Part shown: positions 36,157 through 45,678 of the stretch, one piece after another | How the letters are laid out: every line of letters starts with the position of its first letter | Numbering within the stretch: the first letter of the stretch is position 1 | Source of the DNA: Candidatus Roizmanbacteria bacterium UBA6242 | GTDB lineage: Bacteria > Patescibacteriota > Microgenomatia > UBA1406 > GWC2-37-13 | Reading direction: 5' to 3' | DNA length: 64,000 nucleotides | NCBI GenBank assembly: GCA_002440905.1 | Contig: DJWA01000002.1 | Coordinates: 44,207 to 108,206 of the forward strand | The notes under the pieces: model-generated | What the model saw: only the letters and a program-made list of their open reading frames with translations | Databases searched by the model: none | Told to the model about the DNA's origin: nothing | Translations under genes and position numbers: made by a program

Positions 36157-37829
36157 AGGTTTTTATTCCAGATAACGGCAAACAAAAGAATGATTGTAAA
36201 AAGTGATCCTAAGTTGCCTAATTTTTCAACCGGCGTTTCCTCGAATTTGACGGTGATTAGCGAAGGAGATGTTAGGTTAATCAAGGGTCTTCCCAACGCG
36301 TCGAAAGTTTTGGGAATAAATTGCTTTTGGTTTACGGTTATTTTCCAGTAAGGCATATAGTGGACATTGATAAGAGCGGTACCGGGAGAAGTCTCGGCCT
36401 GTTTTTCAAATGGTCCGTTTTTGAGAATTTGGACTCGACCGTTTTCCAACAGGTGGATAAATTTTTTATCCTCAAGGGTCGGGTCCTTTTTCCATGGCTT
36501 ACCTTTTACCGGCTCGTATGTTAGCCAGGTCTTGTAGTTGACGGTTTTCGGAAGATATTCAGCGACTTTATATACGACCATTTTTGTAATGAAAATTTCG
36601 CTCAGGTAATCTTTATTAAATCGATCGTTGGTCATCAGGTGCTTTGTAAAAAATTTGCCGTTGTAGAAAACCACAAATAGGGCAATAACCCCAAGCAAGA
36701 CGTCAAATCTCCTTATCGCCTTTGGCAATTTTATGGATGCGGCGATATACGCAATTCCGAAAATCGAGAAAGAAGAGAAGCGCCAGGGAAACTGGAAGAA
36801 AGACAGCGCCGGTTCAAGAATCTTTGAGACGGGAGTTGACGGAGTGGTTGTAAGGAAAAGCGATCCTGTGGTAAGGATGATTATGAACCAGAATATTTTT
36901 TTGTTTTCGTCCTTCTTCTTTGCGACAAGTCTTCTAATGAGGAAAATCAGGCCAATTACCCCGAGAATTATTTGGGGCTTGCCAAGCATGAACGCCATAC
37001 CGTCGTTATTACAATCTGGACCTGACCCTCCGTACCCCCAGAAAGGGGTTGTCCAAAGCTGCCAGGGGCAGAGGAGGTGCTCGACATAGTGGCGGTTTTT
37101 AGCGATGGCGGCTGCGTGGGTCATTCCGACCTCAAGTACCGCCGGGATAAAGAAATAGGCGCTTAACCCGAATGCCAATCCCAAAGCCAGGTAATTTCTA
37201 AGAGGCTTTTTGTTTAACGCAATGAACAAGATTATGAGTAATAGAAGAACGATTGAAAGAACGTTGTGCGAGGTTAGACCCAAGGATAGGGTGAGAACTG
37301 TGCCTACAAATGTCCATGGAGATTTTGAGCGGCTATTTGATGCAATCATCAAAAACACTAGAGGCAATAAGGCTAAAAACCAGATTTCAGCGAGATTACC
37401 CCTAATAAAAATTTCAATCGCCATCCAGGGGGACGAGGCGTAGAGCAGTCCTCCAAAAAGCGAAGGATAAAAGTCAAAATAAATCCTCAAGAATCTGTAC
37501 ATGAAGAAAAAAGCCAAGGCCAAAGCCAAAAGGAATGAAATTTTAAGGGCTGTTATAACGTCAAATCCGAATAAATGGAATAAAGAGGTTATCCAATAAG
37601 GAGCCGGCGCATAGAAGTTAAAAACTGGAAAACCCAAATTATTTGAAAAATTTGGCGCAATTCTTGGAGGAAACTTTAAGCTTTTAAGGTTTAGGACAAA
37701 CTGTTGAATTCTAGCGGCTTGAGTATCGTCGTGAAAATTAAACATCTGTCCGTTTAGCGGGTTAAGAGCGGCACGGCCAAGGAAGAATATGACAAATATG
37801 AAGGAAAGAATCAAAAAAAGTCTTTTCAT
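36132..37829 (-). CDS. Large membrane protein, YfhO/GT-C-like, DD type
   Basis: This 565-residue protein has about 12 spans and an acidic pair Asp34-Asp35 (NFHDDTQAARIQQFV) followed by GFPVFNFYAPAPYWI. It looks like the large membrane proteins often annotated as 6-pyruvoyl-tetrahydropterin synthase-related or YfhO-like. The C-terminal outer segment (INVHYMPYWKITVNQK) is a beta-rich domain before a last span. YfhO-type proteins take part in adding sugars to surface polymers. It is the first gene of a six-gene unit; TATAAT ends 8 nt before its ATG. Confidence 0.72.
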   Translation of the reverse strand: MKRLFLILSFIFVIFFLGRAALNPLNGQMFNFHDDTQAARIQQFVLNLKSLKFPPRIAPNFSNNLGFPVFNFYAPAPYWITSLFHLFGFDVITALKISFLLALALAFFFMYRFLRIYFDFYPSLFGGLLYASSPWMAIEIFIRGNLAEIWFLALLPLVFLMIASNSRSKSPWTFVGTVLTLSLGLTSHNVLSIVLLLLIILFIALNKKPLRNYLALGLAFGLSAYFFIPAVLEVGMTHAAAIAKNRHYVEHLLCPWQLWTTPFWGYGGSGPDCNNDGMAFMLGKPQIILGVIGLIFLIRRLVAKKKDENKKIFWFIIILTTGSLFLTTTPSTPVSKILEPALSFFQFPWRFSSFSIFGIAYIAASIKLPKAIRRFDVLLGVIALFVVFYNGKFFTKHLMTNDRFNKDYLSEIFITKMVVYKVAEYLPKTVNYKTWLTYEPVKGKPWKKDPTLEDKKFIHLLENGRVQILKNGPFEKQAETSPGTALINVHYMPYWKITVNQKQFIPKTFDALGRPLINLTSPSLITVKFEETPVEKLGNLGSLFTIILLFAVIWNKNLWKKIEKI

Positions 37830-37837
37830 TGAAGTCT

Positions 37838-37863
37838 ATTATATCAAGAAGCTGTGTTAAAAT
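37838..37863. promoter_or_regulatory. Divergent -10 elements for 36132 and 37873 genes
   Basis: On the minus strand TATAAT (37843-37838) ends 8 nt before the ATG at 37829. On the plus strand TGTTAAAAT (37855-37863, an extended -10) ends 9 nt before the GTG at 37873. Only 43 bases separate the two start codons, so the promoters are back to back and both units look leaderless. Confidence 0.55.
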
Positions 37864-37872
37864 ATTTTAGAA

Positions 37873-39303
37873 GTGAATATATTAAAGAAATATTTTTACC
37901 CGGCAATTGCGTTCATTATCCTACTCACGGTTTTGTCTTATAAACTTTTTTATTCTTTCAACTTTCACCCTGATTTTGCCCGCGACATTTATGACATTCT
38001 GGTGATTCTCCAAGGGAAGCTTACTTTGATTGGTCCGAAGCTCAGTTTTGGAGGTATATATTCGGGGCCATATTATTATTATCTATTGGCGCCGGTATTT
38101 TTTTTGACTAGACTTGATCTTAATTCGCTTTTGGTTTTAAATATGTTGCTTTTTGTTTCCGGGACGGTATTTTTGTATTTGATAGTTTCAAAAAAAGCCG
38201 GTTCATTATTTGCCCTGACGCTTAGCCTTCTTTTGGCTTATTTACCCGTATATGTTATTGGCGCTCGTGGGCCATGGAACGGTTCAACTTATCTGCCGTT
38301 TTTATTAATTTATTTGGCGATGATTTTTTACTTCAAGCCAGACGGTAGAAAAATATTTCTGGTATTTTTAGGTTTTTTTGGGGGAATGATAATTAACATC
38401 CACCTGGTTTCGGCGCCTGTTGTCCTTGTGGGCTTAATATATCTGTTATTGACACTTAAAAGAAAAAGCCAAATGCTTTTTTTCCTTGGAGGAGTGCTTA
38501 TTGCCTTTATCCCGTTACTGTTATTTGAGATGAAACATGATTTTGTGATGACAAAAAATACCTTTCTTGTCGGATCTTATAAGACCTTTGTCGAAAACAA
38601 CAATATACCGAACGCCGTATCCGGTAAAAAGAATTTTTTCGAAAACTTAAGTTTTCTTTCCGGAAGGCTCTCGGGGCAATTGGGCATAAATATCTTGTTT
38701 TACTGGGGCGTCTCGGTCTTTTTATTTTTCAGAACTAAATATAGGGAAAGGTTTTTGATCATTTCATCGTTTGCTCTTGTTTTCCTTTTTTCCGCCATCC
38801 TTAGGTACCAGTTCGGTAGCCATTACCTTTATCCTGTCTCGCTTTTCCTGGCTTTTTCCCTTGGATCGGTTCTTTTAAATTCAAAATATCGGTGGCTGCT
38901 TTTTGTGTTTTTGATTCTTGAAATTATCGCTTTTCCCATAAATATCTACAATCGGTCTGAGCGGGTTGCCGAAACTTATGAAAGAAGAGTGAATGAAGTC
39001 ATCAGGCTTAATCTCATTGAAAAAAGTGAGTCGTTCAATATAATTCAGATATCCAATGACTATACGACTTATATACCGGTCGGGCATGAATATCGTTTTT
39101 TCTTCCGCAAGAATAACTTTATTCCCAAGACGGAGTTTGAATATAATCAGTCGGAGACCCTGTTGATTTTCAGTGAGCTCACAGACTTTGACATTGAGAA
39201 GCTCGACAACTGGGAGATTAAGGAGTTTGGGAGAGAAAATATCGACAACCATAAAAAGTACAATATCGCCGGCTCCGTCGTACACGTCCTCAAAAAACAA
39301 TGA
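37873..39303 (+). CDS. GT-C membrane glycosyltransferase, DFxRD variant
   Basis: A 476-residue polytopic protein with a GTG start. The outer-loop motif is Asp34-Phe35-x-Arg37-Asp38 (PDFARD), a variant of DQxRD in which Gln is Phe, followed by IGPKLSFGGIYSGPYYYYLL (53-72). It therefore belongs to the DQxRD subfamily. About 11 spans are followed by a soluble C-terminal domain (about 380-476). It overlaps the PIG-V-like gene by 4 nt (ATGA). Confidence 0.76.
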   Translation: MNILKKYFYPAIAFIILLTVLSYKLFYSFNFHPDFARDIYDILVILQGKLTLIGPKLSFGGIYSGPYYYYLLAPVFFLTRLDLNSLLVLNMLLFVSGTVFLYLIVSKKAGSLFALTLSLLLAYLPVYVIGARGPWNGSTYLPFLLIYLAMIFYFKPDGRKIFLVFLGFFGGMIINIHLVSAPVVLVGLIYLLLTLKRKSQMLFFLGGVLIAFIPLLLFEMKHDFVMTKNTFLVGSYKTFVENNNIPNAVSGKKNFFENLSFLSGRLSGQLGINILFYWGVSVFLFFRTKYRERFLIISSFALVFLFSAILRYQFGSHYLYPVSLFLAFSLGSVLLNSKYRWLLFVFLILEIIAFPINIYNRSERVAETYERRVNEVIRLNLIEKSESFNIIQISNDYTTYIPVGHEYRFFFRKNNFIPKTEFEYNQSETLLIFSELTDFDIEKLDNWEIKEFGRENIDNHKKYNIAGSVVHVLKKQ

Positions 39304-40415
39304 AAAAAATTATAACATTGATACTCGCTTGGTTTATTGTTTTAAACATACTTAATATCGTCTCCCTAAAATTATTATTCGACAGAACGAGTTATGAACT
39401 ACCCGAGGGAATATCTATACCATATCGGCATATAACCGTTCCGTGGCTTAATTTCGATGGTCGGAACTATTTAAAAATTGCTAGCGACGGATATGATCAG
39501 GAATACCAAACCGACTTGAGGGTTTTTTTCCCTCTCTATCCAATACTCGTCAGATTGATTTCTCTCAACTTTCTTTTAAATCCTGTGTTAGTGGGTTTGG
39601 GAATTTCGGTACTTTCGTTTACCGCGGCAATCTTTGTTTTCAACATTATTTTGAGAAACAAAAAAATAAACGAAAAGCAGAGATTGAAGTCGATACTGGC
39701 GTTATTGGTTTTTCCGACAAGTTTTTATTTTATCGCTTTCTATACAGAGAGTCTTTTTTTGCTTCTTGTACTTTTGACCTTTTATTATCTTGACAGGAAG
39801 AATTTTATTGGGGCGGCTTTGATTACGGCGATAGCAACTGCCACTCGGGTCACCGGATTGGCGTTGGTTGTTCCTTTGGTTTTTGAAGCCTACTCGGATT
39901 ATAAAAGAACGGGTAAGTTCTCTCTAGCTGTTTTTCTTGCGCCGTTGGGACTCTTGCTATATGCCACATATATCCAATTTTTTGGTGGAGGCGCGATGTC
40001 GATTATTTCGTCCCAAAAAAATTGGAATAAACCGCTTGGAGTTTTCGGACCAGTAATTGCCTTCAAGGATGGGTTTTTGAAATTCCTTTACGGTTCGGCT
40101 ATCACCCGGGGGGAGTTCTTCGGAAGATCGATGGAGGTATTGGAATTTGTTTCTGCTGTTCTTCTTTTGATATTAATTATCTATTTTTACAAAAAGATAA
40201 AAACGACCTACTGGCTATATATGCTGGTTTCGATTATGCCCATATTCTTTTCGGGAGTCTTATCCTCGGTTCACCGTTATATGGCGGTTCTTTTTCCAAT
40301 TTATATTATCATCGGATCGCTTCCAAAAAAATATTATTATCCGGTCATTTTAATGTCAATACTTCTTCTCATATACCTGTCTTCCCTATTTTTGAGAGGT
40401 TATTGGGTGGCTTAA
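39300..40415 (+). CDS. PIG-V/Gpi18-like mannosyltransferase
   Basis: The 371-residue protein has the pattern of the PIG-V/Gpi18 family of GT-C transferases: NFDGRNYLKIASDGY (Asp53) in the first outer loop, FFPLYPILVRL (76-86), ALLVFPTSFYFIAFYTESLFLLL and a conserved ATATRVTGLALV segment. Eukaryotic PIG-V adds mannose to GPI; bacterial members are presumed polyprenyl-phosphate-mannose-dependent. The 49077 protein shares the same layout. The donor identity is inferred, not seen. The 3' end overlaps the convergent gene at 40412 by 4 bases. Confidence 0.8.
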   Translation: MKKIITLILAWFIVLNILNIVSLKLLFDRTSYELPEGISIPYRHITVPWLNFDGRNYLKIASDGYDQEYQTDLRVFFPLYPILVRLISLNFLLNPVLVGLGISVLSFTAAIFVFNIILRNKKINEKQRLKSILALLVFPTSFYFIAFYTESLFLLLVLLTFYYLDRKNFIGAALITAIATATRVTGLALVVPLVFEAYSDYKRTGKFSLAVFLAPLGLLLYATYIQFFGGGAMSIISSQKNWNKPLGVFGPVIAFKDGFLKFLYGSAITRGEFFGRSMEVLEFVSAVLLLILIIYFYKKIKTTYWLYMLVSIMPIFFSGVLSSVHRYMAVLFPIYIIIGSLPKKYYYPVILMSILLLIYLSSLFLRGYWVA

Positions 40416-41839
40416 GGTTTGAGAAGGTCAAGCGATCGTATAACAAACGAGTCTTCGGGAATATTTTTTTCCTCAAATCCGTAAACGGCCTGAAGTTTTT
40501 GCTCGGGAAAATAAAGGTCGAGAAAATTTTGATCTGAAAGGGCGGTTTTCAAATGTTTGGACTGCCCCCACGGATTGAAGTCCTTCACCTTGACGTCCCG
40601 AAAATATATGTGTTTTTTGGATTCTATTTTTTGACGGTTTTTTTGAATAGTCGAGTTGAGATGATCTGAGATTCTTGACTCCAAGAAAAAAGTACTTGAG
40701 GATTCGTGTATTTTTATGCCGTAGACGTTTAGGAGGATATACACGGCAATAAGAAAATAGGAAGCTGCCTTATAGAGACCTCCCGACTTATAGAAAAGGT
40801 TAAGGATGTAACCTTGGAACAACGAAACGAATACCAAGGGTAGAGTGAGTCTGATCATCCATTTATGGAGAAAAAATCCGATCGGGCCTATAAACAGAAC
40901 AAAACTCAATAGGCAAAAGACGGTAATTGCCGATATGATTCTCAACTGTTTCTTTTGCCTGATAACAAAAATCGATAACGTTAGAAAGAATGTGGCGAGG
41001 TAAGCAAACAGAAGAGAAAAATATATTTTTGTTTCCGGATAATTAACAAATACTTTCCAAAATTCCTTTATGGGTGGGCTGAAAATGCTTGTCATGTAGT
41101 CGGGCATGTAGTTGGGCAGGCCGAGACTCCATAACATATACCACATAAGGTTGTTGATAAACAATCTCGGGCTTAGGTGAAGTTTATAGTTTTCAAGCTG
41201 GGTCACAAAACTTAAGGAGTATTGATAAAGAAGAGCAAATATGCCGGCAATGACAACAAAGATTAAAAGACCTTTTTTGTATTTGGGGAGCTTGTCCTTA
41301 TAAAAAAAGAAAAGGAAGAGGGGAAGGAATGCGATAAATAAAACCGCCGACTCTTTTGATAGCAATGCCAAAACGAAAAACAATGCGGCTTTTATATATT
41401 TTGAGTCAAGAAACAAAGACAGGGAGATTGCCAGGAAAGAAAACATCGCCACTTCTTGGAATGTGCCGAAATAGTAAAGTTGGAATACGTGGACAAAATT
41501 AATTCCATAAAGGAAGGTGGTAATATTGGCAATCAACTTATTGCCGCTTGTCTTTAATACCACCCTGTGAAAGTAATACAGGCCCACAAAAAAAATAATG
41601 AAGGCGATAAGATGTCCGATAAAGATGTTGTCACCAAACAGGTGAATGAGCGAGTAATAGACTTCGGTGCCGATTGGTTTATATGAATGTTGTCTGATTG
41701 GGGAAAAGAAATTGATAAAGTCAGGTAGGGACGATACTCGACTTATTTTAAGGAAAAAGTAGTCGTCGGCGAAGAAATTGATCAAAAAAGCATTTTTAAA
41801 AAGAAACAGTATGAGTCCAAAAAGAAGGACGAAAAACAT
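40412..41839 (-). CDS. GT-C-like membrane protein, DD type
   Basis: A 475-residue polytopic protein (about 11 spans) whose first outer loop has Asp25-Asp26 (FFADDYFFL), followed by SPIRQHSYKPIGTEVYYSL. This fits large bacterial membrane proteins of the GT-C/O-antigen mannosyltransferase type, but no single family is clear. The C-terminal about 75 residues are soluble. It is transcribed alone on the minus strand; TGTTATAAT ends 9 nt before its ATG. Confidence 0.7.
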   Translation of the reverse strand: MFFVLLFGLILFLFKNAFLINFFADDYFFLKISRVSSLPDFINFFSPIRQHSYKPIGTEVYYSLIHLFGDNIFIGHLIAFIIFFVGLYYFHRVVLKTSGNKLIANITTFLYGINFVHVFQLYYFGTFQEVAMFSFLAISLSLFLDSKYIKAALFFVLALLSKESAVLFIAFLPLFLFFFYKDKLPKYKKGLLIFVVIAGIFALLYQYSLSFVTQLENYKLHLSPRLFINNLMWYMLWSLGLPNYMPDYMTSIFSPPIKEFWKVFVNYPETKIYFSLLFAYLATFFLTLSIFVIRQKKQLRIISAITVFCLLSFVLFIGPIGFFLHKWMIRLTLPLVFVSLFQGYILNLFYKSGGLYKAASYFLIAVYILLNVYGIKIHESSSTFFLESRISDHLNSTIQKNRQKIESKKHIYFRDVKVKDFNPWGQSKHLKTALSDQNFLDLYFPEQKLQAVYGFEEKNIPEDSFVIRSLDLLKP

Positions 41840-41848
41840 ATTCTAACC

Positions 41849-41880
41849 ATTATAACAAAGAAGCTAGGTATAATTAAGGC
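41849..41880. promoter_or_regulatory. Back-to-back leaderless-type promoters 41839/41881
   Basis: The minus strand has TGTTATAAT with the hexamer at 41854-41849, 9 nt before the ATG at 41839. The plus strand has TATAAT (41869-41874) 6 nt before the ATG at 41881, so a start site 7 nt downstream would be the A of the ATG itself. No Shine-Dalgarno sequence is present in the 41 bases between the two start codons. Confidence 0.6.
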
Positions 41881-42552
41881 ATGCCCGGCGAAAAAAGAGG
41901 GTTCACTCCTCAGGCCGAGGTGGTTGGCCCTCCAAGAAATACACATCACATGTTAAGTAAGGGCGGTATTCCCGAAGTTACGTACGTCTCAAGAAAATCA
42001 AGGGTCATCATGGGAATAAACCGATTCGGCGACGTCATTTTCATACCACTTCCAGGCAATCGCTTTGACGCTGTTGATCCAGCTCTTTTACCCCACCTTC
42101 ACCGCGGAGCCGAAAGGTTGTTTGACCAGCGCACCCATTCGTACCAAACAGTTCTTCACCTAAAAACCACAACCGTTTTCCGAGACGTCCGCCGTGGAGA
42201 TGATTCATATAGGCCGGAGAAAAGAACCGGCTTTAAGTTCTCAACAACAAGAAAAGATATTGCCAGGGAAAGGAAAGATAAAGAATTGAAAAGGAGGCTC
42301 ACGGAAATGGGTATAGACGTGAACAAACTTTATCTATTATTACACTCGGCTGTCCACAATCAGACTTTATTGGAAAAACCCTCAACAAAGAAAAAGAAAA
42401 ATATTGTCTCGAAGGCTATAAAGGCAAGGGGGGGAAGAGAAAAACATAAGCTGGACAAAAGTTTTGCTGTCTCGTCTCCATTCATGGAGTACGAAAAGAG
42501 AAACAAGGCCAAAAAACTCGTTGCCGGAAACGTTTATACATATAAGCAATAA
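41881..42552 (+). CDS. Unrecognised basic cytosolic protein
   Basis: I do not recognise this 223-residue protein. It has no signal peptide or membrane span. The first half is mixed (SRVIMGINRFGDVIFIPLPG could form beta strands; ALLPHLHRGAERLFDQRTH). The second half is strongly Lys/Arg-rich and probably helical and partly disordered (RKDIARERKDKELKRRL, KKKKNIVSKAIKARGG). The high positive charge suggests nucleic-acid or ribosome binding, but this is a guess. It lies inside the glycosylation island, 8 nt before a DUF167 gene. A consensus TATAAT ends 6 nt before its start, which supports expression. Confidence 0.6.
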   Translation: MPGEKRGFTPQAEVVGPPRNTHHMLSKGGIPEVTYVSRKSRVIMGINRFGDVIFIPLPGNRFDAVDPALLPHLHRGAERLFDQRTHSYQTVLHLKTTTVFRDVRRGDDSYRPEKRTGFKFSTTRKDIARERKDKELKRRLTEMGIDVNKLYLLLHSAVHNQTLLEKPSTKKKKNIVSKAIKARGGREKHKLDKSFAVSSPFMEYEKRNKAKKLVAGNVYTYKQ

Positions 42553-42560
42553 TTTATCCA

Positions 42561-42782
42561 ATGTTAATAAAAGTCAAAGTCAAGGTCGAATCGAAAAATG
42601 AACAAATCTTAAAATTATCCGAAGATTCGTTTTCCGTGAAAGTTAAGGAAAAAGCCGAAAGGGGATTGGCAAATCAAAAAGTTAAAGAAATACTTGCCCT
42701 ATATTTCAAAGTCTCAACAGGCAAAATAAAACTCGTCAAAGGGGGAAAGAAACCGAGTAAGATATTTGAGATCTTGAAGTAA
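42561..42782 (+). CDS. DUF167 (YggU-type) small protein
   Basis: This 73-residue protein matches the DUF167/YggU family: short beta strands, the FSVKVKEKAERGLANQKVKEILALYF core (with the family's GxAN) and a final GKIKLVKGGKKPSKIFEI in place of the usual G..SR.K motif. The family has known structures but no settled function. It follows the unrecognised basic protein by 8 nt, so the two may be co-transcribed. Its stop codon directly abuts the stop of the convergent GT-C gene. Confidence 0.8.
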   Translation: MLIKVKVKVESKNEQILKLSEDSFSVKVKEKAERGLANQKVKEILALYFKVSTGKIKLVKGGKKPSKIFEILK

Positions 42783-44303
42783 TTATCTGTCTACCAGCCG
42801 AAATATTCTAAATTCGGATTTGTTCCCTGGCTTGGTTAAAGTCTTATGTGGTGTCAACGGCCAATTGTCCGGAAATTCGTCTTCATGGGAAAAGAAAACG
42901 TAGACCGCACTGTTTTCCAATAAGGGAATATTCTCCCTTAACTGTTGTTCACCCAGTGGCCAGTAGCCCTTGACGGTTATTTTGCCTTCGTCTTCCCTTT
43001 TCAAAAATACCTGGAGGACATCCGAGGCCATGCCGAAGTTGCCTTCGGCCAGAATAATAACCGGTTTTGATTTTGACTCAATCCTTGCTTCTTCCATGAA
43101 TTCCTTTATTCCCCAGCCGGCCGGCCAACCCTCAATATACTGCCCTCGATCAACCTCCGGAAAGGGTATTTTTGCCGGAGCAAACAATATGGCATAGTCG
43201 AAGTACATGACCGACACGAAGAACAACACGAAAAGGATTCTTTTCCATTTATCGCTTAGATAATGGAAAGCGGCGGCGGCGGCAATAAGGGAGAGTCCGG
43301 CAAAGAATATTATGTAACGGGGGAAAAGAACCTTCATAAAAAAAGAAACCACGATATACGGAGCAACGATCCATAGAAGAAGGTACGCAAAAAGTCTAAA
43401 ATCGCGCTTAAATAAAATAACAAGACCGACTACAGCGATTAAGGTCAGGATAAAGCCTGACTCCCAGGCAAAATATAACGGAATATGGCCCAAGTTATGG
43501 AAAAAGTATTTAAAAGGTGTCTGTAAAAACTCCTGGAAACTCATAATGAAGGTCAAGTTTTTCTGGGATACGTAGTGCATGAAGGGTGAGAGCCTTTGGA
43601 TATTGTAGATAAGATTGGCGATAAGCGCCCCTAAACCTAGAAGTAAAAAATAGTTAAGGGAATTCTTTATAAAACTTTTGAATTTCTTCTCAAATATCAG
43701 GATTGGGGCTAGCGCAGATAGGCCAATGAACATTTGCACCGAAGATTTGGCAAGCAAAAACAACCCACCCATTGCCCCAAATATGAGGGAGGTCTCAAGG
43801 CGTCTTTCCTTTACCATCAATATCGATAAAAAGAATATCCAGATAAGCGCGGCCGAAACATAGGAATCCACAAGAGCGAGTCTTTCGTAGAAAAGAAAGT
43901 AGGGTGTCAGGATATATAGGAAACTCCCCCAGTAAGCAGTTTTTTTACTGAATAGATAGAAGAATAGTGAGAAAACACCCGATAGCGTTATGAAGCCGCC
44001 AAGAGTTGCAAATAGCCTGCCTGCTAAGAGCATATTGTCAGGAAAGAACTTCAAAAAGGGTATTGTCGCCCAAGTCTGAAGAGGTTGTTTTCCATCGGTT
44101 AAGGAAATGAAGCGCCAGGAAGCATCGTGCCAAGCAACTTTAGCCCAGTGGATATATATACCTTCGTCTGAGAAGATCGGATGAAGAGTTAAATTCGTCA
44201 GCCTAGTTGCAAAAAACAGTAAGATGATCAAGAAGATTATTAATACATCTTTTCTATTGAAGATTTTTTTGAGGAAGGTCACGATTTTGAAAACGTCTAG
44301 CAT
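42783..44303 (-). CDS. GT-C membrane glycosyltransferase, DE type
   Basis: A 506-residue polytopic protein with Asp46-Glu47 in IFSDEGIYIHWAKVAWHD and the substrate loop DGKQPLQTWATIPFL, the ArnT/PMT_2-like pattern. RLFATLGGFITLSGVFSLFFYLF and ERLALVDSYVSAALIWIFFL match the following spans of the family. A soluble C-terminal domain (about 400-506) ends the protein. It is the last gene of a five-gene minus-strand unit, starting 1 nt after the previous stop codon. The GQ.P loop in place of HPP suggests a different donor or acceptor from the 28505 enzyme. Confidence 0.8.
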   Translation of the reverse strand: MLDVFKIVTFLKKIFNRKDVLIIFLIILLFFATRLTNLTLHPIFSDEGIYIHWAKVAWHDASWRFISLTDGKQPLQTWATIPFLKFFPDNMLLAGRLFATLGGFITLSGVFSLFFYLFSKKTAYWGSFLYILTPYFLFYERLALVDSYVSAALIWIFFLSILMVKERRLETSLIFGAMGGLFLLAKSSVQMFIGLSALAPILIFEKKFKSFIKNSLNYFLLLGLGALIANLIYNIQRLSPFMHYVSQKNLTFIMSFQEFLQTPFKYFFHNLGHIPLYFAWESGFILTLIAVVGLVILFKRDFRLFAYLLLWIVAPYIVVSFFMKVLFPRYIIFFAGLSLIAAAAAFHYLSDKWKRILFVLFFVSVMYFDYAILFAPAKIPFPEVDRGQYIEGWPAGWGIKEFMEEARIESKSKPVIILAEGNFGMASDVLQVFLKREDEGKITVKGYWPLGEQQLRENIPLLENSAVYVFFSHEDEFPDNWPLTPHKTLTKPGNKSEFRIFRLVDR

Positions 44304-44304
44304 A

Positions 44305-45678
44305 TTATCTTATGATTAAACTCAATCCCAGAAAATCGCTTTTCAACTTATTAACTCCTTTTATTTTATCACAGAGGGAGTTTTGGCAAAAAACCAATCT
44401 CTTTTCACAAAAACCATTTCCGGGATAAGAATATTTTTGGTAATCGACGAGGTACTCGATCGCATTTGGCGTAAATTGAAGATCGGGATCTTCAATCTCA
44501 TATTCTATACAATTTTTGGGAACCCCGGACTTGCGGATTTCTTTAACCGACTTCTCAAAAAATTTCAAAGAGGAGTCGGTATTGGAAAACGCAGGGCTCA
44601 TTACTAGGTTGACCAAAACCAAGACTAAGAGAAACCACTTAAATCGTCCAACTGCCAAAACAATAATAATAACAAGGGGAATAAGGGTCACTAAAAGATA
44701 GTATGGAACGATCCACTGGCGATAGGCAAAAAGCGTTAGTAAAAGAATGGAATAAATCAGGAGAAGGTTATCTTGGGGACTTCTTTTGCCCTTCAATTTT
44801 ATTGCTAGGAAACTCTTGAAGACCATAAAGTAAGTAACCAAGGAAAATATAATTCCTAAGGGTTTGCTGCCAAAAAACAAGACTCTAGAAATAAACTCAG
44901 GATAATCCTGGGTGAAAGCCTTTAAGGAATTGAAAATCCCGAGCGAACGTCCTTCGGTCGTCCTTCCTAAGAATGAGGCGATCTGACTCAAATTGGGGAA
45001 ACCATTTGATATCTCATAAATTATAAAAGGCGTCAATAATCCGATAAACAAAACGCTAGAAAGGATGAGTCTTTTCCAGTCTTTTTTCATTAAAGGAAAA
45101 AGAAAAACGGCGGCAACCAGTAGAAAACCCTGGTAATGGAGCTGAAAGGCAAAGTTAGCAGCCATTACTGCAACATATATAAAATTTTTACGATTCTTAT
45201 ATAGGTATATATATAGTGAATATAGGGCAATGATTGTAAAGAAGGGAATCGGATTAGGGTTCCAGGCAAATCTTGAGTACTCAATTGAGAAGGGTGAAAC
45301 TGCGTATAGGAGAGATGCTATGACGGCCGTTCCCGGATTAAAAAAGGTCGCGATAAAAAAATACAAAAGGACAACGGTAGCCGAATTCAGAATCGCAACC
45401 ATGAGTGCGGGAGCGACGGGGGAATGGGAAAAGAAATAAGTTATCTCCATAAGGTAATACCAGAGCGGGGCAAGGAAAAAATTTCCGACAGAAGCTTTTG
45501 GCCCTAGGTAAATAAACTTACCCGCTTCAACGTGTTCTTTTATATATAGGAGGTCGCGTACTTGGTCCTGGTGATAGGCGATAAATTCGGGTAGGCGGTA
45601 AACCCTAAGAAATAGGGTCAATAAAAAAAGGCCGATAACGACAATGATGGTTTTATATTTACTTATCTGTTTTATCAT
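44305..45678 (-). CDS. GT-C membrane glycosyltransferase, DQxRD type
   Basis: A 457-residue polytopic protein with Asp38-Gln39-x-Arg41-Asp42 (HQDQVRD) and YLGPKASVGNFFLAPLWYYL (58-77), so it belongs to the DQxRD subfamily. The span SPFSIEYSRFAWNPNPIPFF is very like SYVLIQSSRFSWNPNPLPLF in the 47630 paralogue, which shows these two are close duplicates. The C terminus has several Cys residues (CIEYEIEDPD, CEKRLVFCQNSLCDKI) in an outer soluble region. It overlaps its upstream neighbour by 20 nt. Confidence 0.78.
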   Translation of the reverse strand: MIKQISKYKTIIVVIGLFLLTLFLRVYRLPEFIAYHQDQVRDLLYIKEHVEAGKFIYLGPKASVGNFFLAPLWYYLMEITYFFSHSPVAPALMVAILNSATVVLLYFFIATFFNPGTAVIASLLYAVSPFSIEYSRFAWNPNPIPFFTIIALYSLYIYLYKNRKNFIYVAVMAANFAFQLHYQGFLLVAAVFLFPLMKKDWKRLILSSVLFIGLLTPFIIYEISNGFPNLSQIASFLGRTTEGRSLGIFNSLKAFTQDYPEFISRVLFFGSKPLGIIFSLVTYFMVFKSFLAIKLKGKRSPQDNLLLIYSILLLTLFAYRQWIVPYYLLVTLIPLVIIIVLAVGRFKWFLLVLVLVNLVMSPAFSNTDSSLKFFEKSVKEIRKSGVPKNCIEYEIEDPDLQFTPNAIEYLVDYQKYSYPGNGFCEKRLVFCQNSLCDKIKGVNKLKSDFLGLSLIIR

